Below are positions 18,047 to 26,678 of a DNA stretch of 57,484 bases, piece by piece (within the stretch, counting starts at the first letter, position 1; every line of letters begins with the position of its first letter). Source of the stretch: CAKUFA01 sp963646285 (GTDB lineage Bacteria > Bacillota > Clostridia > Christensenellales > Aristaeellaceae); the NCBI GenBank assembly GCA_963646285.1, contig CAVIWF010000012.1, forward strand, positions 1-57,484. Direction: 5' to 3'. Both the position numbers and the translations under genes were made by a program. The notes below the pieces were generated by a model, which was not told the origin of the DNA, made no database searches, and saw only the letters and a list, made by a program, of their open reading frames with translations.

Positions 18047-19246
18047 TTAGGTCAATAAATCCACAAACTCCCCAATGCGCTTCACGCCTTCCAGGCAGCT
18101 GTCCATGGAAATGGCGTAGCTCAGGCGGCAGAAGCCTTCTGCCTCGAAGGCGATGCCGGGCACAACGGCTACCTGCTTTTCTGCCAGCAGCAGCTCGGCA
18201 AAATCCATGGAAGTTTCCAGCACCCGGGTGCCGAAGTGCTTGCCCAGCAGCTGCTTGATGTTCATCATGATGTAGAAGGCACCGGCAGGCTTCCGGCAGG
18301 AAACACCGGGGATCTCGTTGATCTTTTCCACCATGGCATTGCGGCGGCGTTCAAACTCTGCCACCATTTCTGCAACGCAGCTTTGATCCCCCTGCAATGC
18401 CTTCATGGCGGCATACTGGGCAATGGAGTTGGCGTTGCTGGTGGCCTGGGACTGGAAGTTGGCCATGGCGGTAATCTCGTGGCGAGGGCCTGCCACGTAG
18501 CCAATGCGCCAGCCGGTCATGGCGTAGGCTTTGCTGACGCCGTTGACCAGGAAGGTTTGTGCCTTGATCTGCTCGCCCAGCTGGGCAATGGAGAGGTGCT
18601 CCCGTCCGTCATAAATCAGCTTTTCATAAATTTCATCGCTGACAACGTAGAAGGGATGGCTTACCGCCAGATCTGCCACGAATTGCAGCTGTTCACGGCT
18701 CCACACGCTGCCGTTGGGGTTGGAAGGGCTGGTGATGATAATGGCTTTGGTGCGCCGGGTCACTCGGCTGGCAATGGCCTTGTTGGTGGGGATAAAGTCC
18801 GTGCTTTCATCTGCCGGGATGAACACGGGAACGCCGCCGGCCATGCGCACCATTTCAGGGTAGCTGACCCAGCAGGGGGTGGGAATCAGCACCTCGTCGC
18901 CGGGATCCAGAATGGCCTGAAAAATGGTATACAAGCTGTGCTTTGCACCGTTGGATACAAGAATGTCTCCGTAGGTGTAGGTCATGTCATTATCCTTGCG
19001 GAGCTTTTCGCAAATGGCCTTCCGCAGCTCCTTGGTACCGGCGGCAGGCGTGTAGCGGGTCAGTCCCAGATCCAGGGCTTCCCGGGCTGCATCGCAGATG
19101 TGCTTCGGCGTAGGAAAGTCAGGTTCCCCTGCACCAAAGCCGATAACATCCAGCCCGGATGCCTTCATTTCCTTGGCACGGGCGTCGATTTGCAGCGTCA
19201 GGGAAGGAGCAATATTCTGTACACGGTGAGAAATGGTCAGCGCCAT
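18047..19246 (-). CDS. aspC: Aspartate aminotransferase (class I, fold type I)
   Basis: 399 residues. PLP lysine is K239 in VSKAYAMTGWRIGY; other family marks are YTPAAGTKELR, NPNGS(179) and the C-terminal arginine region GFCRLSYA. These place it in the AspC/subgroup I-gamma aminotransferases, which exchange aspartate plus 2-oxoglutarate with oxaloacetate plus glutamate. Start ATG at 19246 has AGGAGG 9 bases before it; an in-frame start 14 codons earlier lacks this. A promoter lies at 19362-19389. It is followed by the Re-citrate synthase gene, so the operon would make oxaloacetate and consume it on the way to glutamate. Confidence 0.92.
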   Translation of the reverse strand: MALTISHRVQNIAPSLTLQIDARAKEMKASGLDVIGFGAGEPDFPTPKHICDAAREALDLGLTRYTPAAGTKELRKAICEKLRKDNDMTYTYGDILVSNGAKHSLYTIFQAILDPGDEVLIPTPCWVSYPEMVRMAGGVPVFIPADESTDFIPTNKAIASRVTRRTKAIIITSPSNPNGSVWSREQLQFVADLAVSHPFYVVSDEIYEKLIYDGREHLSIAQLGEQIKAQTFLVNGVSKAYAMTGWRIGYVAGPRHEITAMANFQSQATSNANSIAQYAAMKALQGDQSCVAEMVAEFERRRNAMVEKINEIPGVSCRKPAGAFYIMMNIKQLLGKHFGTRVLETSMDFAELLLAEKQVAVVPGIAFEAEGFCRLSYAISMDSCLEGVKRIGEFVDLLT

Positions 19247-19361
19247 GGGTCTCAGCCTCCTGATGACATGATCTTCACCATGCGGCAAAAGGGGGCAAGA
19301 AAGGCTGCCGATTCGGACGCCTCATTGCGGCCACTTTGTTAAAAAGCAAGGTGATGGTTCT

Positions 19362-19389
19362 ATTATAGCGAAAATCCCGCAGAACGCAA
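19362..19389 (-). promoter_or_regulatory. Promoter of the aminotransferase-citrate synthase operon
   Basis: On the minus strand TTGCGT (19389-19384), 16-base spacer, TATAAT (19367-19362). The leader to the aspC ATG is about 110 bases. Confidence 0.7.
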
Positions 19390-19463
19390 GGACTTTCTGA
19401 ACAAAAATGCAATTCTGAAACAAGAAAAATTCATTTTTGCAGTCAATGATGATGAAAATGAAA

Positions 19464-19505
19464 CACCGAACGGCTGTGCGAAGCAAAAGGGTCAGCCATT
19501 CGGTG
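19464..19505 (-). terminator. Terminator after the DUF3955 gene
   Basis: A 13-base stem (19493-19505 with 19464-19476, one G-T wobble on the minus strand) is followed on the minus strand by TTTCATTTTCATC. It ends the pcp/guaD-side transcripts. Confidence 0.75.
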
Positions 19506-19528
19506 CTTTCCTGCGTGATGAATGAAGA

Positions 19529-19777
19529 TTACCGGCTCTTGCGCACCAGCTTCCGGATGCCTGCCGTCAGGAAGGTCAGCAAGCCGCAGAAGATGCTCAA
19601 AAATCCGCAGGGCAGCAGGAAGAAATGCTCGTGCAGCATACCGGCTGCATCCACGTATTCGGCCGACATGGCCTTTACGGCCAGCAGCACCACGCCGAGG
19701 AGCAGCAGCCCGCCGCCGATGAGGGAAAGCATCTTGTTCATGTCATGGTTCATCATCTTCTTGTTTGTCTTCGTCAT
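19529..19777 (-). CDS. Small membrane protein, DUF3955-like
   Basis: 82 residues, two predicted membrane spans (about 16-36 and 54-74) separated by YVDAAGMLHEHFFLLP, which resembles the DUF3955 motif. A basic N-terminus (MTKTNKKMMNHDMNK) and basic C-terminus suggest both ends in the cytoplasm. AAGGAG lies before the ATG at 19777. It follows guaD by 58 bases on the same strand. Function unknown. Confidence 0.75.
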   Translation of the reverse strand: MTKTNKKMMNHDMNKMLSLIGGGLLLLGVVLLAVKAMSAEYVDAAGMLHEHFFLLPCGFLSIFCGLLTFLTAGIRKLVRKSR

Positions 19778-19835
19778 TTGATCATCTCCTTGCAGGTCGA
19801 TGCTGCCGGTGCAGAAAGAAACAAAGTGTCGAAAC

Positions 19836-21113
19836 TTATTTTGCAGCCTGGGTGCGGTCGAGGATTTTCCTCCCGGCGGACCACACAGCCTGCAGTGCAT
19901 TCTTCTGCCGGCGGTACACAGCACGTTCCAGCCGGTCTTCCAGGGACATGGTGCGGGGGTTCAGCAGGGTGTCATCACGAAGGACAATGGCGTGGAGGGG
20001 ATTCCCTTTGGCAAAGCCCGGCTTTTCACCAAAGAAGGCAGCACCGGCAGAAGTGCCTAAATACCAGCCTTCTTTCACGGTGAGAAAGGGGGTCTTCCAG
20101 TCGTCGATCATGCCCTTGGCCTTGGAAGCACGGATGGCGGCAGTGACCACGTCAAACATGCACAGGTGATCGCCGCCGGCAATGTCGCTGCCCAGGGCAA
20201 CCTTGGTGCCTTCGCTCAGCATCTGCCGCACAGGGGCAAAGCCGGAGGAAACATTCTGGTTGGAATCCGGACAGTGGATCACGGTAACCCCTGCATCCCG
20301 AATGGCCTGCCGTTCCTCCTCGTCTGACCATACGCAGTGAGCCATGATGGTGCGTTCGTTCCACAGGCCGTACTTGGCATAGGTTTGCCAGTACTGTTCA
20401 CAGTCCGGGTGCAGTTCCCGCACCCAGGCGATCTCCGCTCGATTTTCCGACAGGTGGGACTGGACCGGCAGGGAAAGCTCCTGTGCCAGCTTGCCCAAGT
20501 GGGCCATCAGCTCGTTGGTGCAGGAGGGGGTGAAGCGAGGGGTCAGGATGGGCTTGATGTGGTCAAAGCGGCACGCCGCCAGCCAGCGATCCGTTTCCCT
20601 GATGGCTTCCTCCGTGCTGCTTTCCATCATGCCGGGGATGCCGTTTCGATCCATCCCCACCTTGCCCACATAGCCTGTGACACCGGCCTTTTCCAGCTCA
20701 TCCATCAGAATCAGGGTGGCATCGGTGTGGAAGGAGGAGAACATGCACACCCGGGTGGTGCCGTAGGACACCAGCTCCTGAGCCAGAAGGTGATATACGT
20801 ACCGGGCATAGTCCGGATCCTGAAAACGGCTTTCGTTGGGATAGGTGTAGGTGGTCAGCCAGTCCAGCAGGGGCAGATCCATGCCCATGCCCAGCATGGG
20901 ATACTGGGGCGCATGCAGGTGCAGGTCGGCAAAGGACTGAAGAATCAGGTCGTCCCCATAATCCTCCACCGGGGCAGAGGCATACTTTTCGGGCAGTACC
21001 GGATAAATCCCCTCAATAATCCCGTCTTCCGCTACCAGATAGCCATGGGGAATGGCTTCCAATTTGCCCATTTCCGGGGCGGAAAGAAGGTTGCCTTTCA
21101 AAATCGTAAGCAT
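19836..21113 (-). CDS. guaD: Guanine deaminase
   Basis: 425 residues of the amidohydrolase superfamily, hydrolysing guanine to xanthine and ammonia. The zinc-binding DLHLHAPQYPMLGMG is the signature of guanine deaminases; later HLSENRAEI, MAHCVW and GSDIAGGDH supply the other metal and catalytic positions. GGGAGGT lies before the ATG. A promoter (21150-21178) lies inside the end of the upstream gene. It fits purine salvage or nitrogen scavenging; no xanthine or uric acid genes are nearby. Confidence 0.93.
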   Translation of the reverse strand: MLTILKGNLLSAPEMGKLEAIPHGYLVAEDGIIEGIYPVLPEKYASAPVEDYGDDLILQSFADLHLHAPQYPMLGMGMDLPLLDWLTTYTYPNESRFQDPDYARYVYHLLAQELVSYGTTRVCMFSSFHTDATLILMDELEKAGVTGYVGKVGMDRNGIPGMMESSTEEAIRETDRWLAACRFDHIKPILTPRFTPSCTNELMAHLGKLAQELSLPVQSHLSENRAEIAWVRELHPDCEQYWQTYAKYGLWNERTIMAHCVWSDEEERQAIRDAGVTVIHCPDSNQNVSSGFAPVRQMLSEGTKVALGSDIAGGDHLCMFDVVTAAIRASKAKGMIDDWKTPFLTVKEGWYLGTSAGAAFFGEKPGFAKGNPLHAIVLRDDTLLNPRTMSLEDRLERAVYRRQKNALQAVWSAGRKILDRTQAAK

Positions 21114-21149
21114 GGGTGTTACCTCCCATTCATTGAATGAAACCGCTTT

Positions 21150-21178
21150 ACTGTATCACATTTCGCTACTGGATGCAA
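21150..21178 (-). promoter_or_regulatory. Probable guaD promoter
   Basis: On the minus strand TTGCAT (21178-21173), 17-base spacer, TACAGT (21155-21150). It overlaps the last codons of the transglutaminase-like gene. Between it and the guaD ribosome site lies the 13-base odd palindrome TTCATTGAATGAA (21129-21141), a possible operator. Confidence 0.5.
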
Positions 21179-22218
21179 CTTTCCACCAGCAGCAGGACGC
21201 ATTGGGTCAGGTCATCCTTGATGTAGCGGAGATTGGTTTCAGCGGCCAATCCGATCTGAGCACGCGCCTGATTCAGTACTTCCGAGGACTGTTCCATGAA
21301 GGCAGCATAATCGCCGGCAGAAGCAAACCGCAGGGAAGGGGTCAGCCCCTTCAAAAGGGCGGCGGCGATGATCTCTGCCGCATTGCCTCTTTCCTCCACC
21401 AGGAGCCCCCGCACCCGGTGATATTCCCATTGGTCATCGCTGGGCAGAGAAACAGCGGTGGTCATGCTGTGGGTCTGGGACAGCTGATCAGCGGACAGGT
21501 TGAAGTACCAGTGCAGGGTCACACCGTCTGCTCCGTCATCTGCCGTCACGTCCGTGTAGCAGGCGGTGCCATCCAGCAGCAGCAGATTCCAGGCGTGGCT
21601 TTCGCCGCTTTGCCTGTCGGTACCACTGACAAAGCTGCAGGGAATGCCTGCCATGCGGCACAGCAGGGTCATGGCACGGGTGTACCCTTCGCACACGGCC
21701 ATACCGTCCACCAGTGCCAGGTCGGCTGTACTGAAGCCGTAGGTATCGCTGTCGTAGGCAACAACGTCGCACAGCTTGTCATGGAGGAACAGCTCCCGGT
21801 CGAAAAGGTCCTGAGGCGCATCTGCCACCATGGCGGCGGCAGTCTCCATCATCACACTGCGCCGCTTCTCTTCCTGCTTCAGGGACATGATATATTGCAG
21901 GGTAATGGCCGTCGCAATGTCCGGGGTGTTCTGGTAGTAGCGGATGGTTGTTTGATTGTCCAGGGCAATCAGCTCCGGATATTCCTCCGATACAAAGCAG
22001 AAAGCCGCATTCAGGTCGTCGTACCGGGTACCTTCCGGCACGGAAACGGTGGATTCATGGTTCACGGCCGCCTTGTACAATAGATCCACCAGCACCTGCT
22101 GACTTTCCGGCAGCAGGCCGTAGCGGACGGAAAGCCCTTGCCCATAAGGGGTCTCCGGCTCTGCCAGGGCGGAGAGGGGCAAGAGGAAAATCATCAGCCA
22201 AATCAGCCATCGGCGCAT
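21166..22218 (-). CDS. Secreted transglutaminase-like (papain-fold) protein
   Basis: 350 residues. A signal peptide (MRRWLIWLMIFLLPLSALA, cut near 19-20) exports it. The transglutaminase-core triad is visible as Cys176 (VCEGYTRA), His208 (GESHAWN) and Asp223 (YTDVTADD), spaced as in PF01841. Such bacterial proteins act as cysteine proteases, amidases or crosslinking enzymes at the cell surface; the substrate cannot be told. Short gap (4 bases) after pcp, so the two are likely co-translated. A C-terminal part of about 100 residues matches nothing I recognise. Confidence 0.88.
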   Translation of the reverse strand: MRRWLIWLMIFLLPLSALAEPETPYGQGLSVRYGLLPESQQVLVDLLYKAAVNHESTVSVPEGTRYDDLNAAFCFVSEEYPELIALDNQTTIRYYQNTPDIATAITLQYIMSLKQEEKRRSVMMETAAAMVADAPQDLFDRELFLHDKLCDVVAYDSDTYGFSTADLALVDGMAVCEGYTRAMTLLCRMAGIPCSFVSGTDRQSGESHAWNLLLLDGTACYTDVTADDGADGVTLHWYFNLSADQLSQTHSMTTAVSLPSDDQWEYHRVRGLLVEERGNAAEIIAAALLKGLTPSLRFASAGDYAAFMEQSSEVLNQARAQIGLAAETNLRYIKDDLTQCVLLLVESCIQ

Positions 22219-22222
22219 GGAC

Positions 22223-22843
22223 TCACCTTTCTTTCTGCGGTACGGACAGGGCCTGAATGGCAGCTTCCAGTGCCCGGGTAATATCCGCCAAAGCCATGGA
22301 GGGTGTTCCGGCAGGCTTGGTTTTCACCTGTTCCGGCAGGTAAGGCACATGAATGAATCCCCCCAGCATGGTGGGGCATGCTGCCGATGCCAGGTGAAGC
22401 AGGTGATACATCAGGGTGTTGCACACAAAGGTGCCTGCCGTGTTGGAAACCTTGGCAGGCAAATTGGCAGCCTGAATGGCAGCCACCATGGCCTTGATGG
22501 GCAGGGTGGCGAAATAAGCCGCCGGTGCACCGGGAACCACCGGCACGTCCGCAGGCTGAAAACCGTCGTTATCCGGCAGGGCAGCGTCCATCACATTGAT
22601 GGCCACCCGTTCGATGGTCACAGCATCCCGTCCGCCGGCCTGCCCGACGCAGATCACCGCATCCGGGTGAAGAGTCTGCACAAGCTCCGTTAAGCAGGCA
22701 CGGGAAGCAACAAAGGCAGTGGACACTTCTGCCTTGTGCACCTGCCAAGGACCAATGGTATCCGGCAAGGCCTGCACCGCCTGCCAGGCAGGGTTGATGC
22801 TTTCGCCGCCAAAGGGGGTAAAACCTGTTACAAGGATCTTCAT
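22223..22843 (-). CDS. pcp: Pyrrolidone-carboxylate peptidase
   Basis: A cytoplasmic cysteine peptidase of family C15 that removes N-terminal pyroglutamate from peptides. 206 residues, normal length. Catalytic residues read E78 (VTIERVAIN), C141 (GTFVCNTLMY) and H165 (GFIHVPY), and the N-terminus MKILVTGFTPFGGE is the family hallmark. GGAGG precedes the ATG. It heads the minus-strand unit pcp-transglutaminase-(guaD) from the promoter at 22877-22905, which is back to back with the priA promoter. Confidence 0.96.
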   Translation of the reverse strand: MKILVTGFTPFGGESINPAWQAVQALPDTIGPWQVHKAEVSTAFVASRACLTELVQTLHPDAVICVGQAGGRDAVTIERVAINVMDAALPDNDGFQPADVPVVPGAPAAYFATLPIKAMVAAIQAANLPAKVSNTAGTFVCNTLMYHLLHLASAACPTMLGGFIHVPYLPEQVKTKPAGTPSMALADITRALEAAIQALSVPQKER

Positions 22844-22876
22844 GGCACTGCCTCCATTGATTTGGGAATCTTTCTT

Positions 22877-22905
22877 ACCATATCATGAATCGCAGGAAAT
22901 TACAA
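22877..22905 (-). promoter_or_regulatory. pcp promoter
   Basis: On the minus strand TTGTAA (22905-22900), 17-base spacer, TATGGT (22882-22877). Its -35 box is one base from the -35 box of the divergent priA promoter. Confidence 0.5.
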
Positions 22906-22906
22906 C

Positions 22907-22934
22907 TTGAAAAGGAAACGAGATCGGTTATAAT
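22907..22934 (+). promoter_or_regulatory. priA operon promoter
   Basis: TTGAAA (22907-22912), 16-base spacer, TATAAT (22929-22934). It lies 35 bases before the chosen priA start. Confidence 0.7.
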
Positions 22935-22969
22935 AGAAGATGGCGCAGTATGTACAGGGAGGTGGGCAG

Positions 22970-25210
22970 ATGCTGGCACAGGTCATTGTGGATATTGTGC
23001 ATGAGCAGGTTGCTCACACCTTTTCCTACCTGATTCCACCGGGCATGGAGCTGCAGGTGGGGCAGCGGGTTGAAGTGCCCTTCGGCCCCCGAAGGAAAGA
23101 GGGGGTAGTGGTGGGCTTTGCCCAGCATGCGGACGTGCCGGAAAGCAAGCTCCGCAGTGTGATTGCTCCCTTGGAGGATTATCCTGCCATTCTGCCCCAG
23201 CTGCTGACCCTGGCTCAGAAAATGGCGGAGAATGCTCATTGCCCCTTGGCGGAAACCCTTCGGCTGATGATGCCGGCGGAAATGCGGGGCGGCCGGGTGA
23301 AAGAACGTACCTGCCCCATGGCGCAAAGCACCATTGTGGATGAAGAAGCGTTGACTCGGGCGGTGGAGGCTCAGGGACGTTCCCAGAAGCGCCGCACCCT
23401 GCTGACCCTGCTGAAGGACGGCAAGCCCCATGCAGTGGGGGAATTGGCCATGCTGGTGCGTGATCCCCAGCCTGCCCTGAATGCCCTGGCAGAGCAGGGG
23501 TATGTGCGGCTTTTCCGGCAGGAGTCCTTGCGCCGCCCCGGGGGAGACAGGGAAGAGAAAGCAGCAGAGGATCCGGTGCTTACCGATGAACAGCAGGAAG
23601 TGCTGGAGGTGGTACTGCCGGATTTGAAAAAGGGCAGGGGGAAGTTCCTGCTCCACGGGGTCACTGGCAGCGGAAAAACGGAAGTGTTTATCCGCCTGGT
23701 GCGGGAAACCCTGCGGCAGGGGAGGGGCGCCATGATTCTGGTGCCGGAGATTGCCCTGACCCCCCAAATGGTCAGCTGGTTTCGCACCCGCTTCGGTAGC
23801 GGAGCGGCAGTAATTCATTCCCGGCTTAGTGCCGGGGAGCGGTTTGACGAATGGCGGCGGATTCGCCGTGGGGATGCCCAAGTGGTCATCGGCGCCCGGT
23901 CTGCCGTGTTTGCCCCCATTGACCATCTGGGTCTGATCGTCATTGACGAGGAGCACGAAACCACCTACCGCAGCGATCATCATCCCCGGTATGATGCCCG
24001 GGAGGTGGCTGCCTGGCGGTGCGAGGCAGAAGGCGCAACCCTGCTGCTGGCCAGTGCCACCCCCAGCATTTTGTCCTTTGCCATGGCACGGCGGGGAGAT
24101 TACACCCTGCTGGAAATGCCCCACCGTGTGGGGGGGCGGCCTATGCCGGAAGTGCATCTGGCAGACATGCGCAAGGAGCTGGAAATGGGCAACCGTTCCA
24201 TGTTTTCCACCGCCCTGCAAAAGGCGTTGAAAACCTGCATGCAGCGAGGCGAACAGGCCATGCTGCTGATGAACCGGCGGGGATACAATTCCTTCGTCAG
24301 CTGCCGCAGCTGCGGTCATGTGATCAAGTGCCCCAACTGCGACGTGTCCATGACCTACCACATCAGCGGCGGCGACGGCAAGCTCCACTGCCATTATTGC
24401 GGCAATGTGGAAGATGTGCCTGATACCTGCCCGGAGTGCGGCAGTAAGTACATCCGCTACTTTGGTGCAGGTACGCAGAAGGTGGAGGAGGAACTGCATA
24501 AGCTGCTGCCGGGGGTTCCTGTGGGGCGGATGGACATCGACACCACCTCCGGCAAGGACGGGCACCAAAAGATTCTGGATGCTTTCCGCTCTGGCCAGAC
24601 CCGCATTCTGGTGGGTACCCAGATGATCGCCAAGGGGTTGGATTTCCCCCGGGTCACGCTGGTGGGGGTGGTGGCGGCGGATATGACGCTGAACCTGCCG
24701 GACTACCGTTCTCGAGAGCGCACCTTTCAGCTGCTGACCCAGGTGGCAGGCCGAGCCGGACGAGGCGAGACCCCCGGACAGGTGGTCATACAGACCTATA
24801 AGCCGGAGGATACCACCATTTGCTTTGCTGCTGCTCAGGACTATCGGGGCTTCTTTGAGTCGGAGTTCGAGCGTCGGCGTAAGGGGCTGTATCCGCCCTT
24901 TACCATTATGGCACGGGTGTTGACGGAAGCTTCCAACGGGAATGCAGGCAAGACGTGTACCGAAGAGATTTATCAGCAATGTCAGGCACTGCTGGAGGAG
25001 CATCCGGCGTGGAAAAAGCGAGTGCTGATGATGGTGATGAATCAGCCTTCCGTTACCTTCCTTCGGGGGAAAACCCGGTATCAGATTCTCATGAAGCTGC
25101 TGGTGCACCCGGATACGGAAGCCTTTGTGGCGGCAGTAACGGAGCTGACCCGCCGGGAATACTCCGGCGCTGAAGCATACTTTGAATATAATCCAACCAA
25201 TATGATGTAA
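22970..25210 (+). CDS. priA: Primosomal protein N', replication restart helicase
   Basis: Reloads the replisome at stalled forks. 746 residues: N-terminal 3' DNA-binding domain, winged helix, then helicase with Walker A GVTGSGKTE (about 230-237), DEEH box (about 326-329), MNRRGYN, and a zinc-binding insertion with paired cysteines CRSCG, CPNC, CHYCG and CPECG (about 444-490) typical of PriA. Start ATG 22970 has AGGGAGGT (22956-22962) before it; an in-frame ATG at 22940 lies only 6 bases past the -10 box and lacks a ribosome site. First gene of the operon running to rpe. Confidence 0.96.
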   Translation: MLAQVIVDIVHEQVAHTFSYLIPPGMELQVGQRVEVPFGPRRKEGVVVGFAQHADVPESKLRSVIAPLEDYPAILPQLLTLAQKMAENAHCPLAETLRLMMPAEMRGGRVKERTCPMAQSTIVDEEALTRAVEAQGRSQKRRTLLTLLKDGKPHAVGELAMLVRDPQPALNALAEQGYVRLFRQESLRRPGGDREEKAAEDPVLTDEQQEVLEVVLPDLKKGRGKFLLHGVTGSGKTEVFIRLVRETLRQGRGAMILVPEIALTPQMVSWFRTRFGSGAAVIHSRLSAGERFDEWRRIRRGDAQVVIGARSAVFAPIDHLGLIVIDEEHETTYRSDHHPRYDAREVAAWRCEAEGATLLLASATPSILSFAMARRGDYTLLEMPHRVGGRPMPEVHLADMRKELEMGNRSMFSTALQKALKTCMQRGEQAMLLMNRRGYNSFVSCRSCGHVIKCPNCDVSMTYHISGGDGKLHCHYCGNVEDVPDTCPECGSKYIRYFGAGTQKVEEELHKLLPGVPVGRMDIDTTSGKDGHQKILDAFRSGQTRILVGTQMIAKGLDFPRVTLVGVVAADMTLNLPDYRSRERTFQLLTQVAGRAGRGETPGQVVIQTYKPEDTTICFAAAQDYRGFFESEFERRRKGLYPPFTIMARVLTEASNGNAGKTCTEEIYQQCQALLEEHPAWKKRVLMMVMNQPSVTFLRGKTRYQILMKLLVHPDTEAFVAAVTELTRREYSGAEAYFEYNPTNMM

Positions 25211-25239
25211 TGCATCCCAGAAAAGAGGAAAAGAAAAGC

Positions 25240-25746
25240 ATGGCAATCCGTAAAATTGTGACCCTGGGGGACGATACCCTCCGCAAGAATTGCAAAAAGC
25301 AGGAAAAGTTTGATCTGCGGCTGTGGACGCTGCTGAAGGATATGGCCGATACCATGTATAAGGCAGACGGCGTGGGCTTGGCGGCCCCTCAGGTGGGCAT
25401 TCTGCGCCGGGTGGTGGTCATTGACGTAGGGGATGGACTGGTGGAGCTGGTGAACCCGGAAATCATCGCTTCCTCCGGTACGCAGTGCGGACGGGAAGGC
25501 TGTTTGAGTTTGCCCGGCCGTCAGGCCATTGTGACCCGGCCGAATCACGTGACTGTGCGGGCCCAGGATCGGCGGGGACGGTTCTTCGAGTTTGAAGCAG
25601 AGGAGCTGTTTGCCCGGGCTGTTTGCCACGAGCTGGATCATTTGGATGGGGTGCTGTACATTGACCGCATGGATCGGGAGCTGACTCCGGAGGAGATTGA
25701 AGGTCATGTGCCGGAGGACGATGCAGAAGAGGAGCATGCAGAGTGA
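25240..25746 (+). CDS. def: Peptide deformylase
   Basis: Removes the formyl group from new proteins. 168 residues with the three family motifs GVGLAAPQVG, EGCLSLPG and HELDHLDG, which give the metal ligands Cys, His, His and the catalytic Glu (here with the HELDH form). ATG 25240 is chosen because MAIRKIVTLGDDTLRK is the conserved N-terminus and an AGAGGA-type site precedes it; an in-frame ATG at 25210 overlaps the priA stop. Its stop overlaps the fmt start. Confidence 0.96.
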   Translation: MAIRKIVTLGDDTLRKNCKKQEKFDLRLWTLLKDMADTMYKADGVGLAAPQVGILRRVVVIDVGDGLVELVNPEIIASSGTQCGREGCLSLPGRQAIVTRPNHVTVRAQDRRGRFFEFEAEELFARAVCHELDHLDGVLYIDRMDRELTPEEIEGHVPEDDAEEEHAE

Positions 25747-26678
25747 AAATCGTTTTTATGGGCACGCCGGACTTTGCTGTGCCCAGCCTTGCCGCCCTGT
25801 GCGATGCAGGCTATGACGTGATCGGCGTTTACACCCAGCCGGATCGCCCCAAGGGACGGGGCAACAAATTGACCCCTTCCCCTGTGAAGGAGGAAGCCCT
25901 TCGCCGGGGCATTCCGGTGTATCAGCCCCAGCGCATCCGCAAGGAAAGCGTGGAGGAACTGAAGGCCTTGGCGCCGGATCTGTGCGTTACGGCGGCCTTC
26001 GGGCAGATTCTGTCCCAAGAGCTGCTGGACATTCCGCCCTTGGGCAACGTGAACGTCCATGCCTCCCTCCTGCCTCGCCACCGGGGCAGTGCCCCCATTG
26101 CTTGGGGCATTCTGCAGGGGGATGAAAAGGCAGGCATCACCACCATGCTGATGGATCGTGGGGTGGATACGGGAGCGATGCTGATGCAGAAAAGCGTGGA
26201 CATTTTGCCCCAGGAAAGCTGTGGTGAGCTGACGGAACGGCTGTCCCACGTGGGGGCAGAACTGCTGCTGGAAACTCTCCGTGCTTTGGAAGCAGGCACC
26301 TTGCAGCCTATTCCTCAGGATGAAAGCCAAATGACCTATGACCCCAAGTTGACCAAGGAAATGGGTGTCATTGACTGGCAAAAGGATGCATCGGATATTG
26401 TGCATCAGATTCATGGCCTGAATCCATGGCCTGCCGCAACTACTCCCTGGGAACAGGGTCGGCTGAAGCTGCTGAAAGCTGAAGTGGCAGAGGGCAGCGG
26501 CACGCCGGGGAAAATCCTTCAGGCGGATGCAAAGGCAGGGCTGGTGGTTGCCTGCGGGAAGAACGCCCTGCGTGTTCTGCAATTGCAGGCACCCGGTGGA
26601 AAGCCCATGAACAGTAAAGATTATCTCCGTGGTCATCCGATGACGGTAGGCACGGTGCTGAAAGAGGAAAATGCATGA
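25743..26678 (+). CDS. fmt: Methionyl-tRNA formyltransferase
   Basis: Formylates initiator Met-tRNA using 10-formyl-tetrahydrofolate. 311 residues: N-terminal KIVFMGTPDFAVPSL, the catalytic VNVHASLLPRHRGSAPI, MDRGVDTGAML, and a C-terminal OB-fold domain. Start is GTG overlapping the def stop (GTGA), with GAGGAG upstream. It partners directly with def, its neighbour. Stop overlaps rsmB (ATGA). Confidence 0.96.
   Translation: MKIVFMGTPDFAVPSLAALCDAGYDVIGVYTQPDRPKGRGNKLTPSPVKEEALRRGIPVYQPQRIRKESVEELKALAPDLCVTAAFGQILSQELLDIPPLGNVNVHASLLPRHRGSAPIAWGILQGDEKAGITTMLMDRGVDTGAMLMQKSVDILPQESCGELTERLSHVGAELLLETLRALEAGTLQPIPQDESQMTYDPKLTKEMGVIDWQKDASDIVHQIHGLNPWPAATTPWEQGRLKLLKAEVAEGSGTPGKILQADAKAGLVVACGKNALRVLQLQAPGGKPMNSKDYLRGHPMTVGTVLKEENA

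Noticed and set aside
22928..25246. 772-codon open frame opposite priA
   Set aside because: Shadow of priA; low-complexity His/Gln composition and no domain.
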